Source: JANWWM01 sp046292465 (GTDB lineage Bacteria; Bacteroidota; Chlorobiia; Chlorobiales; Thermochlorobacteraceae). From it: a stretch of 64,000 nucleotides of DNA. This document shows positions 43,669-51,519 of this stretch, one piece after another. The notes beneath the pieces are model-generated. The model made no database searches. It saw only the letters and a program-made list of their open reading frames with translations, and had not been told where the DNA came from. Where the stretch lies: assembly GCA_046292465.1 (NCBI GenBank), contig JBKBRB010000001.1:248001-312000 (forward strand), given 5' to 3'. Each line of letters opens with the position of its first letter. The stretch's first letter is position 1. The position numbers were made by a program, and so were the translations under genes.

Positions 43669-44766
43669 GTGCAAGACCTTAAATCATTGAGCCTCTCTGA
43701 ATTTCAGAACGAACTTGCCCAACTTGGCGAACCAGCGTTTCGCGCAGAGCAAGTGATGGAATGGGTATATCGCGGTGTTCTGAATTTTTCCGACATGACC
43801 AACCTTCCCAAAGCACTTCGCCAAAAGCTTTCAGAAAACTTTTTCATCTCGCGCCTTGTGCCCTCGTTTGTTTCAGGGTCAGCAGAAGCTGAGCGCGCGC
43901 AAACCGTCAAGTTTCTGTTCTTGTTGGACGACGGAAAAGAGATTGAAACCGTCTTGATTCCCGACTTCAAAAGCGAATCGCAAAAGCGACTAACGATTTG
44001 TGTTTCCTCGCAAGTGGGTTGTGCGATGGCGTGCAAATTTTGTGCGACAGGCTACATGGGCTTTACGAGAAATCTCACCGTAGGTGAAATCGTCGGACAA
44101 GTGGAAGTCGCCGCCAAGTGGGCAGAAACGCATTGGAATCAACGCATTACGAACCTTGTCTTTATGGGCATGGGCGAACCTATGCTCAACTATGAGCGCG
44201 TGATGGAATCCGAGTATATCCTTACTTCGCATCGCTATCCGTTCCAAATTGGCGAGCGACATATTACGCTCTCAACAGTTGGCATTGTCAGTGGAATTTA
44301 TCGCTTGGCAGAGTCGGAGTCTAAAATCAACTTAGCCGTTTCGCTTCACTCAGCGATTGAAGAAAAGCGGCGCGACTTCATGCCTGTTGCCTATCAATTC
44401 TCGCTTCAAGAACTGCGCGAAGCACTCATCGCTTATTATGCGCGAAAAAAACGCGAGATTTTCATCGAGTATCTTCTGCTCAATGGCATCAACGACGGCG
44501 AGGAAGACGCCAAGGCGTTAGTGAAATTTGCGCGAAGTGTTCCGAGTAAAATCAATTTGATAGATTACAATCCGATTGCTAATATCGACTATCAACGCAC
44601 GAGCGATGCCCGTAAGGAAAAATTCCGAGCCATTTTGCACGAGGCTGGTTTTTTCGCGTCGGTGCGACGCAGTCGCGGAAAAGATATTGACGCGGCGTGC
44701 GGACAGTTAGCGACACGCTCAACTTCAGCCAAACGCATAACGCCAATTGTGAAGACAACCAAATGA
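43669..44766 (+). CDS. rlmN: Dual-specificity RNA methyltransferase RlmN
   Basis: RlmN methylates C2 of adenosine 2503 in 23S rRNA and A37 in some tRNAs by radical SAM chemistry. The 365-residue protein starts with GTG (MQDLKSLSLSEF). It has the N-terminal HhH-like part (FRAEQVMEWVYRG), the triad CAMACKFCATG, GMGEPMLNYERVM, and the C-terminal substrate-cysteine region DIDAACGQLA, where the final Cys forms the mCys intermediate; the other conserved Cys is in VSSQVGCAMAC. It follows the tRNA terminator. Confidence 0.95.
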   Translation: MQDLKSLSLSEFQNELAQLGEPAFRAEQVMEWVYRGVLNFSDMTNLPKALRQKLSENFFISRLVPSFVSGSAEAERAQTVKFLFLLDDGKEIETVLIPDFKSESQKRLTICVSSQVGCAMACKFCATGYMGFTRNLTVGEIVGQVEVAAKWAETHWNQRITNLVFMGMGEPMLNYERVMESEYILTSHRYPFQIGERHITLSTVGIVSGIYRLAESESKINLAVSLHSAIEEKRRDFMPVAYQFSLQELREALIAYYARKKREIFIEYLLLNGINDGEEDAKALVKFARSVPSKINLIDYNPIANIDYQRTSDARKEKFRAILHEAGFFASVRRSRGKDIDAACGQLATRSTSAKRITPIVKTTK

Positions 44767-44778
44767 TTTTTTAGCATT

Positions 44779-45372
44779 ATGCCACTTCCGTTTGACCTTA
44801 GCCCCGATGCGCTGTTGCGCAAAGCCCTTCAAGCCTTCACAAGCAGTTCGTCCGAAACATCGGAAACGCCTGAATACACAGAACTCAAAACCCGTCGATA
44901 CAAAGCAAACGTGCGTGAGGTCTATGAACTTGCGCTGTCGCTACCTCCCCGATGGTTCGGCTGGCGTGTCGTTTCACGCGAAAAGAACTTAGGCGGAATG
45001 TCGGCGTTTAAGTGCGAAATTTTCTCGGCGCTCTTGGGAGGCAATCGTCTTGAGCTTTCAGTTTGGATGATTGAAGAAGTAAATTCCGAAGGTGAAACCG
45101 TAACTGTTGTCAATGCGAAGTGCATTTCGCAAGCCCCAACAAAGGGCGACTTGGGAGAATGTCGGCGCAACATTGCCTTTTTCCTATTCTCGCTCGATGA
45201 TGCCATAGCGAACATGAAGAAGGTTTCTACAACCCCGACTGCACCGCCCGAACAGCCAACTGCACCCGCACCATCGAAGCCACCTGAACCAACCGTGCAA
45301 CGTCCGCGCGTAACCATTAAACAAGGTAGCTCGCCGCGAATCACTATCAAACAGTCCACACCAAAACCATGA
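44779..45372 (+). CDS. DUF1499-like conserved protein with Pro-rich tail
   Basis: A 197-residue protein. The centre (RRYKANVREVYELALSLPP, WFGWRVVSREKN, FKCEIFSALLG, GDLGECRRNIAFFL) resembles the DUF1499-type proteins seen in Chlorobi and other bacteria, a beta-rich soluble fold without known activity. The last 50 residues are rich in Pro, Thr and Lys with two near repeats, RVTIKQGSS and RITIKQSTP. Its stop overlaps the start of adk by four bases (ATGA), so it is translated with adk. Family placement is tentative. Confidence 0.7.
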   Translation: MPLPFDLSPDALLRKALQAFTSSSSETSETPEYTELKTRRYKANVREVYELALSLPPRWFGWRVVSREKNLGGMSAFKCEIFSALLGGNRLELSVWMIEEVNSEGETVTVVNAKCISQAPTKGDLGECRRNIAFFLFSLDDAIANMKKVSTTPTAPPEQPTAPAPSKPPEPTVQRPRVTIKQGSSPRITIKQSTPKP

Positions 45373-46025
45373 AGTTGATTTTATTCGGAATGCCCGGCGT
45401 CGGAAAAGGCACACAAGCCAAAATTTTAGCACAGAAACACGGTGCTGTTCATATCTCCACAGGCGACATGCTTCGTGCAAACATTCAGAACGGCACGCCG
45501 CTCGGCACAATGGCGAAAGGCTATATGGAGAAGGGCGAACTCGTCCCCGATAATCTCATCATCGCCATGATTGAAGAAGTGCTCTCGTCTGCAAAAGCCA
45601 GAAAAGGATACGTGCTCGATGGCTTCCCAAGAACCGTCCCACAAGCCGAATCGTTGGAGACCATTCTTTGGCGCGCGAATGTGCCGATTGATAAAGCCAT
45701 TAACATCGTCGTTGATGAAGAGGAAGTCGTCAGAAGATTATCGGGGCGAATGACGTGCCCGAATTGTGGCGCGATTTATCACAAATACAATCAGCCGCCA
45801 AAAGTGGAGAACACTTGCGACAGTTGCGGACACGTCGGCTTAATTCAGCGCGACGACGATAAAGAAGAAACCGTTCGCCACCGCCTTGAAGTCTATCATA
45901 AAAACACCGAGCCAGTCTTGCAGTTTTATCGCAACAAAGGCGCGATTGTCGATGTCGATGGCGCAAAATCGGTCGAGGAAGTAACCGCCGCAATCGAGCA
46001 GGTGCTTCAAAGTGCGCGTGCATAA
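45369..46025 (+). CDS. adk: Adenylate kinase
   Basis: Adk balances ATP, ADP and AMP. The 218-residue protein has the P-loop GMPGVGKGTQ at residues 7-16, HISTGDMLRA, and DGFPRTVPQA. The LID region carries four cysteines (CPNCGAIYH and later CDSCGH), a structural zinc site of the long, zinc-binding type. RRLSGR and RHRLEVY complete the active site. It is coupled with the upstream DUF1499-like gene. Confidence 0.96.
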   Translation: MKLILFGMPGVGKGTQAKILAQKHGAVHISTGDMLRANIQNGTPLGTMAKGYMEKGELVPDNLIIAMIEEVLSSAKARKGYVLDGFPRTVPQAESLETILWRANVPIDKAINIVVDEEEVVRRLSGRMTCPNCGAIYHKYNQPPKVENTCDSCGHVGLIQRDDDKEETVRHRLEVYHKNTEPVLQFYRNKGAIVDVDGAKSVEEVTAAIEQVLQSARA

Positions 46026-46042
46026 GCCCAAACTTCACTCTT

Positions 46043-46651
46043 TTAAGGCACAATCCAACTTGAAACAACTTCGCCCGAAGGTTGCCAAATAAACTTTGCG
46101 CGTTGATGCCCCGATGAATTGAGCCAAAGCCAATCAATCGTGTGAATGTGCGTTTCAACTACGGTAAAATTTTCCCGCCCTGCCTCGCTTTCTTCAAGTG
46201 TAGGGTTTCGTTTCAAGAGCGATTCAGGAAGCCCTGAGCCCGGTTTAGTCAGTTCTGTTAAAGGCGGAATGGAAAGGTAACATCGTCGGCTCTGAAGGCG
46301 AGTGTTTTTCCATTGAACGTCGGCAAGTTCGTCGCTGTGGTGCAATGTGGCGTTGCCTGACAGCCGAAGTTGAACGCGCACGTCAGGGTCATAAAACAGC
46401 CAACAGACTTTTGGATTCTCGGTCAGTTCTGAAATTTTCCGTGAGCGTTGGTCAGTATGAAACATAAGCGTTCTCGTTTCAGGAATCACTTTGCGCAGCA
46501 CAACGGTTCTTGCTTGCGGCGTGCCGTCTGAAACGGTAGCCACAACACCCGTGTGGAAGTGATGCAGGCGCGAACTTGCACCTTTTTGCAATGCCTCCCA
46601 AATTGAGGCTAAAAGCGTTTCAAGTGAAAGGTCTTGTTCGAGAGTGGTCAT
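46043..46651 (-). CDS. Pyridoxamine 5'-phosphate oxidase-like flavoprotein
   Basis: A 202-residue FMN-binding split-barrel protein. TPQARTVVLRKV and FHTDQRSRKISEL are the FMN phosphate-binding strands, NPKVCWLFYDP follows, and the end (HTIDWLWL, HQRAKFIW) has the PdxH-like dimer segment. True PdxH makes pyridoxal phosphate and ends with RLxP; here the end reads SSWIVP and the substrate Arg is not placed, so I annotate a PdxH-like oxidase of unknown substrate. Convergent with adk. Confidence 0.8.
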   Translation of the reverse strand: MTTLEQDLSLETLLASIWEALQKGASSRLHHFHTGVVATVSDGTPQARTVVLRKVIPETRTLMFHTDQRSRKISELTENPKVCWLFYDPDVRVQLRLSGNATLHHSDELADVQWKNTRLQSRRCYLSIPPLTELTKPGSGLPESLLKRNPTLEESEAGRENFTVVETHIHTIDWLWLNSSGHQRAKFIWQPSGEVVSSWIVP

Positions 46652-46703
46652 AAGTCAAGGTGTATTTTGTGGTATGCTTAACGCAAATCGCATCGTTAAG
46701 TGT

Positions 46704-46711
46704 TATATTTG
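46704..46711 (+). promoter_or_regulatory. Possible -7 promoter box of the solute-binding protein gene
   Basis: TATATTTG fits TAnnTTTG and lies 51 bases before the start of the solute-binding protein gene. No distinct -33 element was found. Confidence 0.3.
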
Positions 46712-46761
46712 ACGCGTTTTCAGGTATTTGCACTTCTCAATCAAACCGTTCCAAACCAAGC

Positions 46762-48516
46762 ATGCTCTCTCTTCGCTTGTTCATCACGTTCTTTTTCACT
46801 GTTGCCGCATTGGCGATTTCTTCTTGCGCTAAAAAAGAAACAAAGTCGGAATTTCGTTCCGCAAACGGCGGCAAAGTCTATGGTGGCACCTTCGTCTACA
46901 ACGAAACAACAGACTTACCAACCTTAGACCCCGTTCAAATCGGCGATGTTGCCTCGCATCATGCCGCGCATCAAATTTACGAACTGCTCGTCGACCTCGA
47001 CCCGAACACCTTGCAAATCGTGCCTGAACTGGCAACCCGATGGGAAATTTCACCCGACGGTTTGACCTACACATTTTACCTGCGCGATAGCGTTTATTTC
47101 CATAACGATGTATGTTTCCCGCAAAGCGAAGGACGCAAGTTCACGGCAGACGATGTCAAGTTCTCTTTTGAGCGCGCCTGCAATCCGAAAACGCAAACCA
47201 AAGGCTTTTGGGTATTCAAGGATAAAGTCGTCGGCGCAAATGAATACTTTGAGTCTCAACAAACCCTCGAGCCGAAAGTAAACGAAGTCAAAGGCTTTGA
47301 AGTGCTGGACGAGCGACGCTTTCGCATACGCTTGATTAAACCTTACGCGCCGTTTTTAATGCTTCTGACAACGGCGTTTTGCTATATCGTTCCGCCTGAA
47401 GCCGTCAAGTATTACAATCAAAACTTCCGCATGCACCCTGTTGGCACAGGCGCGTTTCAATTTCAAGAATTCAAGGACGGACAATACCTCTTGCTCAAAC
47501 GCAATCCGAAGTATTGGCAAAAAGACCAATACGGAAACTCGTTGCCATTTTTGGACAATGTGAAGATGCTTTTCATTCGCGACCTTTCCACACAAATGAT
47601 GACGCTTAAACAAGGCGGACTGTCGGAATCGTATCGGATTGAATCTGCGATGCGAAGCGAATGGCTCACCGAACAAAACGAACTGACGGAGAAATACAAA
47701 GCAGAGTTCGTGCTACATCGTCTGCCTTCGCTCTCGACGCAGTTTTACGGCATGAATTGCAAAATCAAACCGTTCAACGATAGGCGCGTGCGCCTTGCTT
47801 TGAACTACGCGATTGACCGCGAAAAACTCGAACGCTATGTTTTGAAAGGCGAAGGCATTGCCGCCAAAAAAGGAATTGTGCCGCCGCTAACGCCGAACTA
47901 CGACACATCGAAAGTCAAAGGCTACACTTTCGACGTGCAAAAAGCGCGGCAACTGCTTGCCGAAGCAGGCTATCCAAACGGCAAGGGCTTTCCTGAAATC
48001 ACGCTTCAACTCAATGCGGGCGGTGGGCGCAATCTCAAAATGGCAGAGGCGGTTCAAGAAATGCTTCAAAAAAATTTGAACATCAAGGTGAATTTGTTGC
48101 AGGTCGAATGGTCGATGCATTTGGAATCTATCGAGACGAGCAAAGCTCCGTTTTATCGCTTAGGCTGGGTAGCAGATTATCCCGATGCAGAAAATTTTCT
48201 CAATCAGTATTATGGCAAACTTGTGCCTGCAAGGTTAGAAGAGCGTAGTTATCCGAACTCGTCGCGCTATCAAAATCCAAAGTTCGATGAACTTTACGAA
48301 AAGTCGCTTGCGATTATGAACGACGCCCAGCGCAACGCGCTTTATCTGCAAGCCGAACAAATCGCGCTTGAAGATGCCCCACTGCTTCTGACGATTTACG
48401 ACATCGACGAGCGCATCGTTCGCAAAGATGTGCGCGATTACCCCGTCAATGCAATGGACCGCCGCGACTTCAAAACCGTTTGGTTGGAGAAGCCCACGGC
48501 GGTTTCCAAAGAGTAG
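46762..48516 (+). CDS. ABC transporter solute-binding lipoprotein, peptide type (family 5)
   Basis: A 584-residue periplasmic lipoprotein. The start at 46762 (MLSLRLFITFFF) gives a signal with lipobox AISSC at about residue 20. The mature part opens with GGTFVYNETTDLPTLDPVQ and contains LATRWEISPDGLTYTFYLRD, YAINREKL-like NYAIDREKL and the Asp-rich pocket of DppA/OppA-type binding proteins. These capture oligopeptides or related solutes for an ABC importer. No permease or ATPase genes are adjacent, so its transporter is encoded elsewhere or it works with several. Confidence 0.92.
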   Translation: MLSLRLFITFFFTVAALAISSCAKKETKSEFRSANGGKVYGGTFVYNETTDLPTLDPVQIGDVASHHAAHQIYELLVDLDPNTLQIVPELATRWEISPDGLTYTFYLRDSVYFHNDVCFPQSEGRKFTADDVKFSFERACNPKTQTKGFWVFKDKVVGANEYFESQQTLEPKVNEVKGFEVLDERRFRIRLIKPYAPFLMLLTTAFCYIVPPEAVKYYNQNFRMHPVGTGAFQFQEFKDGQYLLLKRNPKYWQKDQYGNSLPFLDNVKMLFIRDLSTQMMTLKQGGLSESYRIESAMRSEWLTEQNELTEKYKAEFVLHRLPSLSTQFYGMNCKIKPFNDRRVRLALNYAIDREKLERYVLKGEGIAAKKGIVPPLTPNYDTSKVKGYTFDVQKARQLLAEAGYPNGKGFPEITLQLNAGGGRNLKMAEAVQEMLQKNLNIKVNLLQVEWSMHLESIETSKAPFYRLGWVADYPDAENFLNQYYGKLVPARLEERSYPNSSRYQNPKFDELYEKSLAIMNDAQRNALYLQAEQIALEDAPLLLTIYDIDERIVRKDVRDYPVNAMDRRDFKTVWLEKPTAVSKE

Positions 48517-48528
48517 CGCGTCGAGATG

Positions 48529-49701
48529 CTACTTCTTCAATTCCCAAAGTTTGACGGTCTTGTCGTCGCTTCCTGTTACGAAGTAGCGTTCATCAGGCGA
48601 AATTGAGACGGTGTTGATGGTGAAGGTATGCCCGCCGTTGGTTCGGTCGATGGTTTCTTTGCACTGCGCGTTTTGAATGTCCCAAAGTTTGATGGTTTTG
48701 TCTTGGCTAACAGTGAGCAGTTCTTTTCCGCCGTTGAGAAAAGTCATGCCTTTGATGGAAAAGGTATGAGCAAGGACTTTGACTTTTGGTTTGATAGATT
48801 TTCCTTCGACTGTCCAAATGCGCAGTCGCGCATCTTTTCCGCCCGTAACGAAGAGTTTGCCATCAGGCGAAAACATGACCGAGAAGACGGAATCGCCGTG
48901 TCCTTCAATCGTGTGGAGCACTTCGAAGGTTTTGGCATCTAAAATTTTGACGAAGCGGTCGCTACTGCCCGTGGCGAGCAGTTCGCCGTTCGGCGAGAGT
49001 GCAATGGTGCGAATGTTGCCCGAATGAAGATGAAGCACGCGTGTTAAGGAGAAATCGGATAGGCGAAACACTTTGAGCGCGCCGCCCGATGCGCCGACAT
49101 AGAGTTCCGTTTCATCGTGATTGAGCGCGAGTGCGTAGTTTGGCAGCAGTTGCGGATTGGAGAAAATCACCTCTCGCTGTGAAGTGGCTTTGCCTGCTTT
49201 TTCAAAAGTCGCTTGAATCAGCGCGCCATGCTTTGCGGTTTCTTGTTCGGTTTTATTGAGTTCGTAGAAAATGTAGCGCATGGCGTCATACATACCACTG
49301 ATGCCTTCAACCTCAACCGTTTCTTTGCCGTCGGAAACCATCACGCGCCCTTCTTTTTGTAAATCATGGCGATAGGCAACGGCGATGTAATTCGCACCGA
49401 GTTGAGGCGAGAGAATCGTGGCAAGTTTGTCGAAGTTTTGTGCGTCGTAGACAATCGTCATGCCGTCGCGCCCTGTGGTGATGAAGTATTTTCCGCTTTT
49501 GGAAAAGAGCATCGCGTAAATGGATTGACGATGGTCGGCAAGTCCGCCAATGGCTTCGGGTTTTCCAACTTCATAAACGAAGACGGAGCGCAAGCCACCT
49601 GCGGCGGCGAATCGTTTGCCATCGGGCGCAAAGGCTACGGTATATGCGTTTTGCTTGTTTTCAAAAAAGGTTTGAACAGGTAAGATTCGTGTTTGGCTCA
49701 T
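48529..49701 (-). CDS. WD40-repeat protein
   Basis: A 390-residue protein made almost entirely of WD40 repeats, about eight units. The last four are the clearest: LATGSSDRFVKILDA, FVTGGKDARLRIWTV, LLTVSQDKTIKLWDI and FVTGSDDKTVKLWEL. Repeats 3 and 4 are degenerate. There is no signal peptide, so it is likely a cytoplasmic beta-propeller that holds partner proteins. It follows the YqjK-like gene by 35 bases on the same strand and may share the membrane operon's transcript. Confidence 0.88.
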   Translation of the reverse strand: MSQTRILPVQTFFENKQNAYTVAFAPDGKRFAAAGGLRSVFVYEVGKPEAIGGLADHRQSIYAMLFSKSGKYFITTGRDGMTIVYDAQNFDKLATILSPQLGANYIAVAYRHDLQKEGRVMVSDGKETVEVEGISGMYDAMRYIFYELNKTEQETAKHGALIQATFEKAGKATSQREVIFSNPQLLPNYALALNHDETELYVGASGGALKVFRLSDFSLTRVLHLHSGNIRTIALSPNGELLATGSSDRFVKILDAKTFEVLHTIEGHGDSVFSVMFSPDGKLFVTGGKDARLRIWTVEGKSIKPKVKVLAHTFSIKGMTFLNGGKELLTVSQDKTIKLWDIQNAQCKETIDRTNGGHTFTINTVSISPDERYFVTGSDDKTVKLWELKK

Positions 49702-49736
49702 GTAGGTTTTGGTTTAGAAGTCTCTGCACAACAATG

Positions 49737-50180
49737 TTATGGTTTCACACTCGCGGGCTTCGAGGTATTTGTGTGGTTGTTCCGAACTGGTGATGTGCCC
49801 GAAGCAGATAAGTACCTAACCAAAATTTCGCGGGTTTTGTTCAATGCAACATTGGTCAAAGTTTGGAATGCGATTTCTTTAAGCGCTTGCGTCAAGGGTG
49901 AAGATGTTCGTGAGCGGCTTGATGGCGATTGTGTCTGCTCAATAGGTGGTGAAGATGGCGATGTGATGAGCAATCGGAAGGCGCGTCCGACAAACCAGCC
50001 TGTGCCGAGTGCTGCAACCATGATGGTGATTGGAAATCGCGAAACCAAGCCTTTCGGAGTGAGGCGGGCATGGAGTTCCGACTTGAGCACTTGCTTGCGC
50101 GTTTTCAGTCGTGCTTTACGCACTTCGATTGTTCGCGCCAACGCTTTGCGATAGGCACTTATTTCTTCTGAATCTGACAT
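49737..50180 (-). CDS. YqjK-like membrane protein, third gene of a yqjDEK-like operon
   Basis: A 147-residue protein with a charged N-terminal helix (RKALARTIEVRKARLKTRKQ), one hydrophobic segment (ITIMVAALGTGWFVGRAF) and a Ser/Thr/Pro-rich C-terminal half. In enterobacteria the order yqjD-yqjE-yqjK is a DUF883 protein, a YqjE holin-like protein and a small basic membrane protein; the three genes here repeat this order on the minus strand. Sequence identity to YqjK is not provable by eye, so the name rests mostly on context. Confidence 0.6.
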   Translation of the reverse strand: MSDSEEISAYRKALARTIEVRKARLKTRKQVLKSELHARLTPKGLVSRFPITIMVAALGTGWFVGRAFRLLITSPSSPPIEQTQSPSSRSRTSSPLTQALKEIAFQTLTNVALNKTREILVRYLSASGTSPVRNNHTNTSKPASVKP

Positions 50181-50183
50181 GAT

Positions 50184-50591
50184 TTATCCATCCTTTGGCT
50201 TGGAAGATTGTCTTTGCTGATACTCGCGCCAAAAAAATTTGAGAAACAAGTTGCGCACCCAGAGCGGTTGGAAGATGTTGATGAAGACAACTGCGCCGAT
50301 GAGCAATGCACCTATGGCTAAAAAGCCAAGCGAGCGTTGCCCGAACAGTTCGCCCAAATAAAGTGCAAGGGCAATGAAGAGGCACGAAGCCCCCACGAGA
50401 GAAATCAAGACAAGCACGACATTTGCCGCAATGCTCGAGAGCAGTTCCATCGCGTCTAATTTCGCAAGTTCCACTTTTGCCGTAAGCAGGTCTGAAGCAT
50501 CATCGAGCGATTGAGAGAGCGATTCATCGAGCAGTTCAATAATGCTTTTCTCGTGCAAACGCTCAAATGGCGGCTGACGGTCGTCTCTCAT
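50184..50591 (-). CDS. YqjE-like (Actinobacterial holin-X type) membrane protein
   Basis: A 135-residue protein of the phage-holin-like YqjE family. An amphipathic N-terminal helix (SLDDASDLLTAKVELAKLD) is followed by two close transmembrane helices (VLVLISLVGASCLFIALALY and LGFLAIGALLIGAVVFI). Despite the family name this is a housekeeping membrane protein of unknown function and not evidence for a prophage. It starts 6 bases after the DUF883 gene and ends 3 bases before the YqjK-like gene. Confidence 0.8.
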   Translation of the reverse strand: MRDDRQPPFERLHEKSIIELLDESLSQSLDDASDLLTAKVELAKLDAMELLSSIAANVVLVLISLVGASCLFIALALYLGELFGQRSLGFLAIGALLIGAVVFINIFQPLWVRNLFLKFFWREYQQRQSSKPKDG

Positions 50592-50597
50592 GCGTGA

Positions 50598-50804
50598 TTA
50601 GCTTTTGCGTGATGAAAACAGCGCGCCTAAAAGAAACCCAACGCCCAATGCAATCAAGGTTGATTGAATGGGATGCTTTTCAATATAGCCTGTTACTTGC
50701 TCAGTAGCATGCTTTGCTGTTTGAAACGATGAAGTTTCTTTGAGTTGCTCGTAAAGCGCGCCCAATTGTTCTTGGAGTGAAGTCGGTTCTTCCTTTTCAG
50801 TCAT
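50598..50804 (-). CDS. DUF883/YqjD-like membrane-anchored protein
   Basis: A 68-residue protein from ATG 50804 (MTEKEEPTSLQ). A helical charged part (LGALYEQLKETSSFQTAKHA) is followed by the family's YIEKHPIQSTLIALGVGFLLG tail, with a C-terminal membrane anchor ending in FSSRKS. In E. coli, YqjD/ElaB proteins tether ribosomes to the membrane in stationary phase, which may hold here. A longer frame of 34 more residues lies upstream but has no family match. First gene of the operon. Confidence 0.78.
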   Translation of the reverse strand: MTEKEEPTSLQEQLGALYEQLKETSSFQTAKHATEQVTGYIEKHPIQSTLIALGVGFLLGALFSSRKS

Positions 50805-50947
50805 TTGCGAAAAAACAGTTGCGTTTGAAATTATCAGTTGATGTATGTTAAGCAATTTAGAAAACTTTTCTATCTTATTTCGTCCGTCGCTAAGTGCGAC
50901 CGACACCGTGCCGAATATTTAGAAGTAACCTTACTGTTCTTGTTTTA

Positions 50948-51322
50948 ATGTCAACGCCGCCGTCTACCGCTGTGGAGCGCTTCTCGAAAGTCGTTCCCAT
51001 CATTGCCTCGTCCGAATTGCATGAGGGAATGTCGCACATCTTTACGTTTGTCAAAGACGAGGAGCGATATGAAGCGTTTGTGATTCGATTTGGGAATGTG
51101 ATTCGCGCTTATTTGAATATATGCCCGCATGCCGGAGAGCCGATTGCCGAAAAAAATCAATCGGCGTTCAACAGCGACAAGCGATACCTTATATGCCGCG
51201 AGCACTTTGCCCTCTTCGACCCTGAAACGGGAAAATGCGTCAGCGGTCCTTGTCCGATTGCCGACCTTTATAAGATTTCTATCGTGCAGCAAGAAGAGAT
51301 GATTTGTTTAGTGCTGGGTTGA
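50948..51322 (+). CDS. Rieske-type 2Fe-2S protein
   Basis: A 124-residue soluble Rieske protein from ATG 50948. The cluster ligands are visible as C-x-H in ICPHAGEP and C-x2-H in ICREHFALF, with the closing GKCVSGPCP. There is no oxygenase partner, signal peptide or membrane helix, so it resembles small ferredoxin-like electron carriers such as those feeding dioxygenases or nitrite reductase-like systems. Divergent from the DUF883 operon. The redox partner is not in this window. Confidence 0.85.
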   Translation: MSTPPSTAVERFSKVVPIIASSELHEGMSHIFTFVKDEERYEAFVIRFGNVIRAYLNICPHAGEPIAEKNQSAFNSDKRYLICREHFALFDPETGKCVSGPCPIADLYKISIVQQEEMICLVLG

Positions 51323-51519
51323 GAGAGTCTCTTTTTGAAATCCGATGATACTTCTCTACTTTGCGATTAACTAAAAAACCCGTCACACATGGCGGCACCT
51401 CTTCAGAACGAAGCAGAAGTCTCACCTAATTCACACAGAAAAGTTGTGCTTTGCTCAATCGCAGCATCGATTTACGGTCGGGGTCAGTATTTGGATAAGT
51501 CAATTTTAATCGTTTCGGT

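Noticed and set aside
48505..48535. Terminator between the solute-binding protein and WD40 genes
   Set aside because: A 6-base stem (AGTAGC/GCTACT) with a 10-base loop exists, but there is no T run on either strand.
50184..50591. Prophage signal from the holin-like protein
   Set aside because: The YqjE/holin-X family is a normal chromosomal membrane family, and no capsid, tail, integrase or lysin genes are near.
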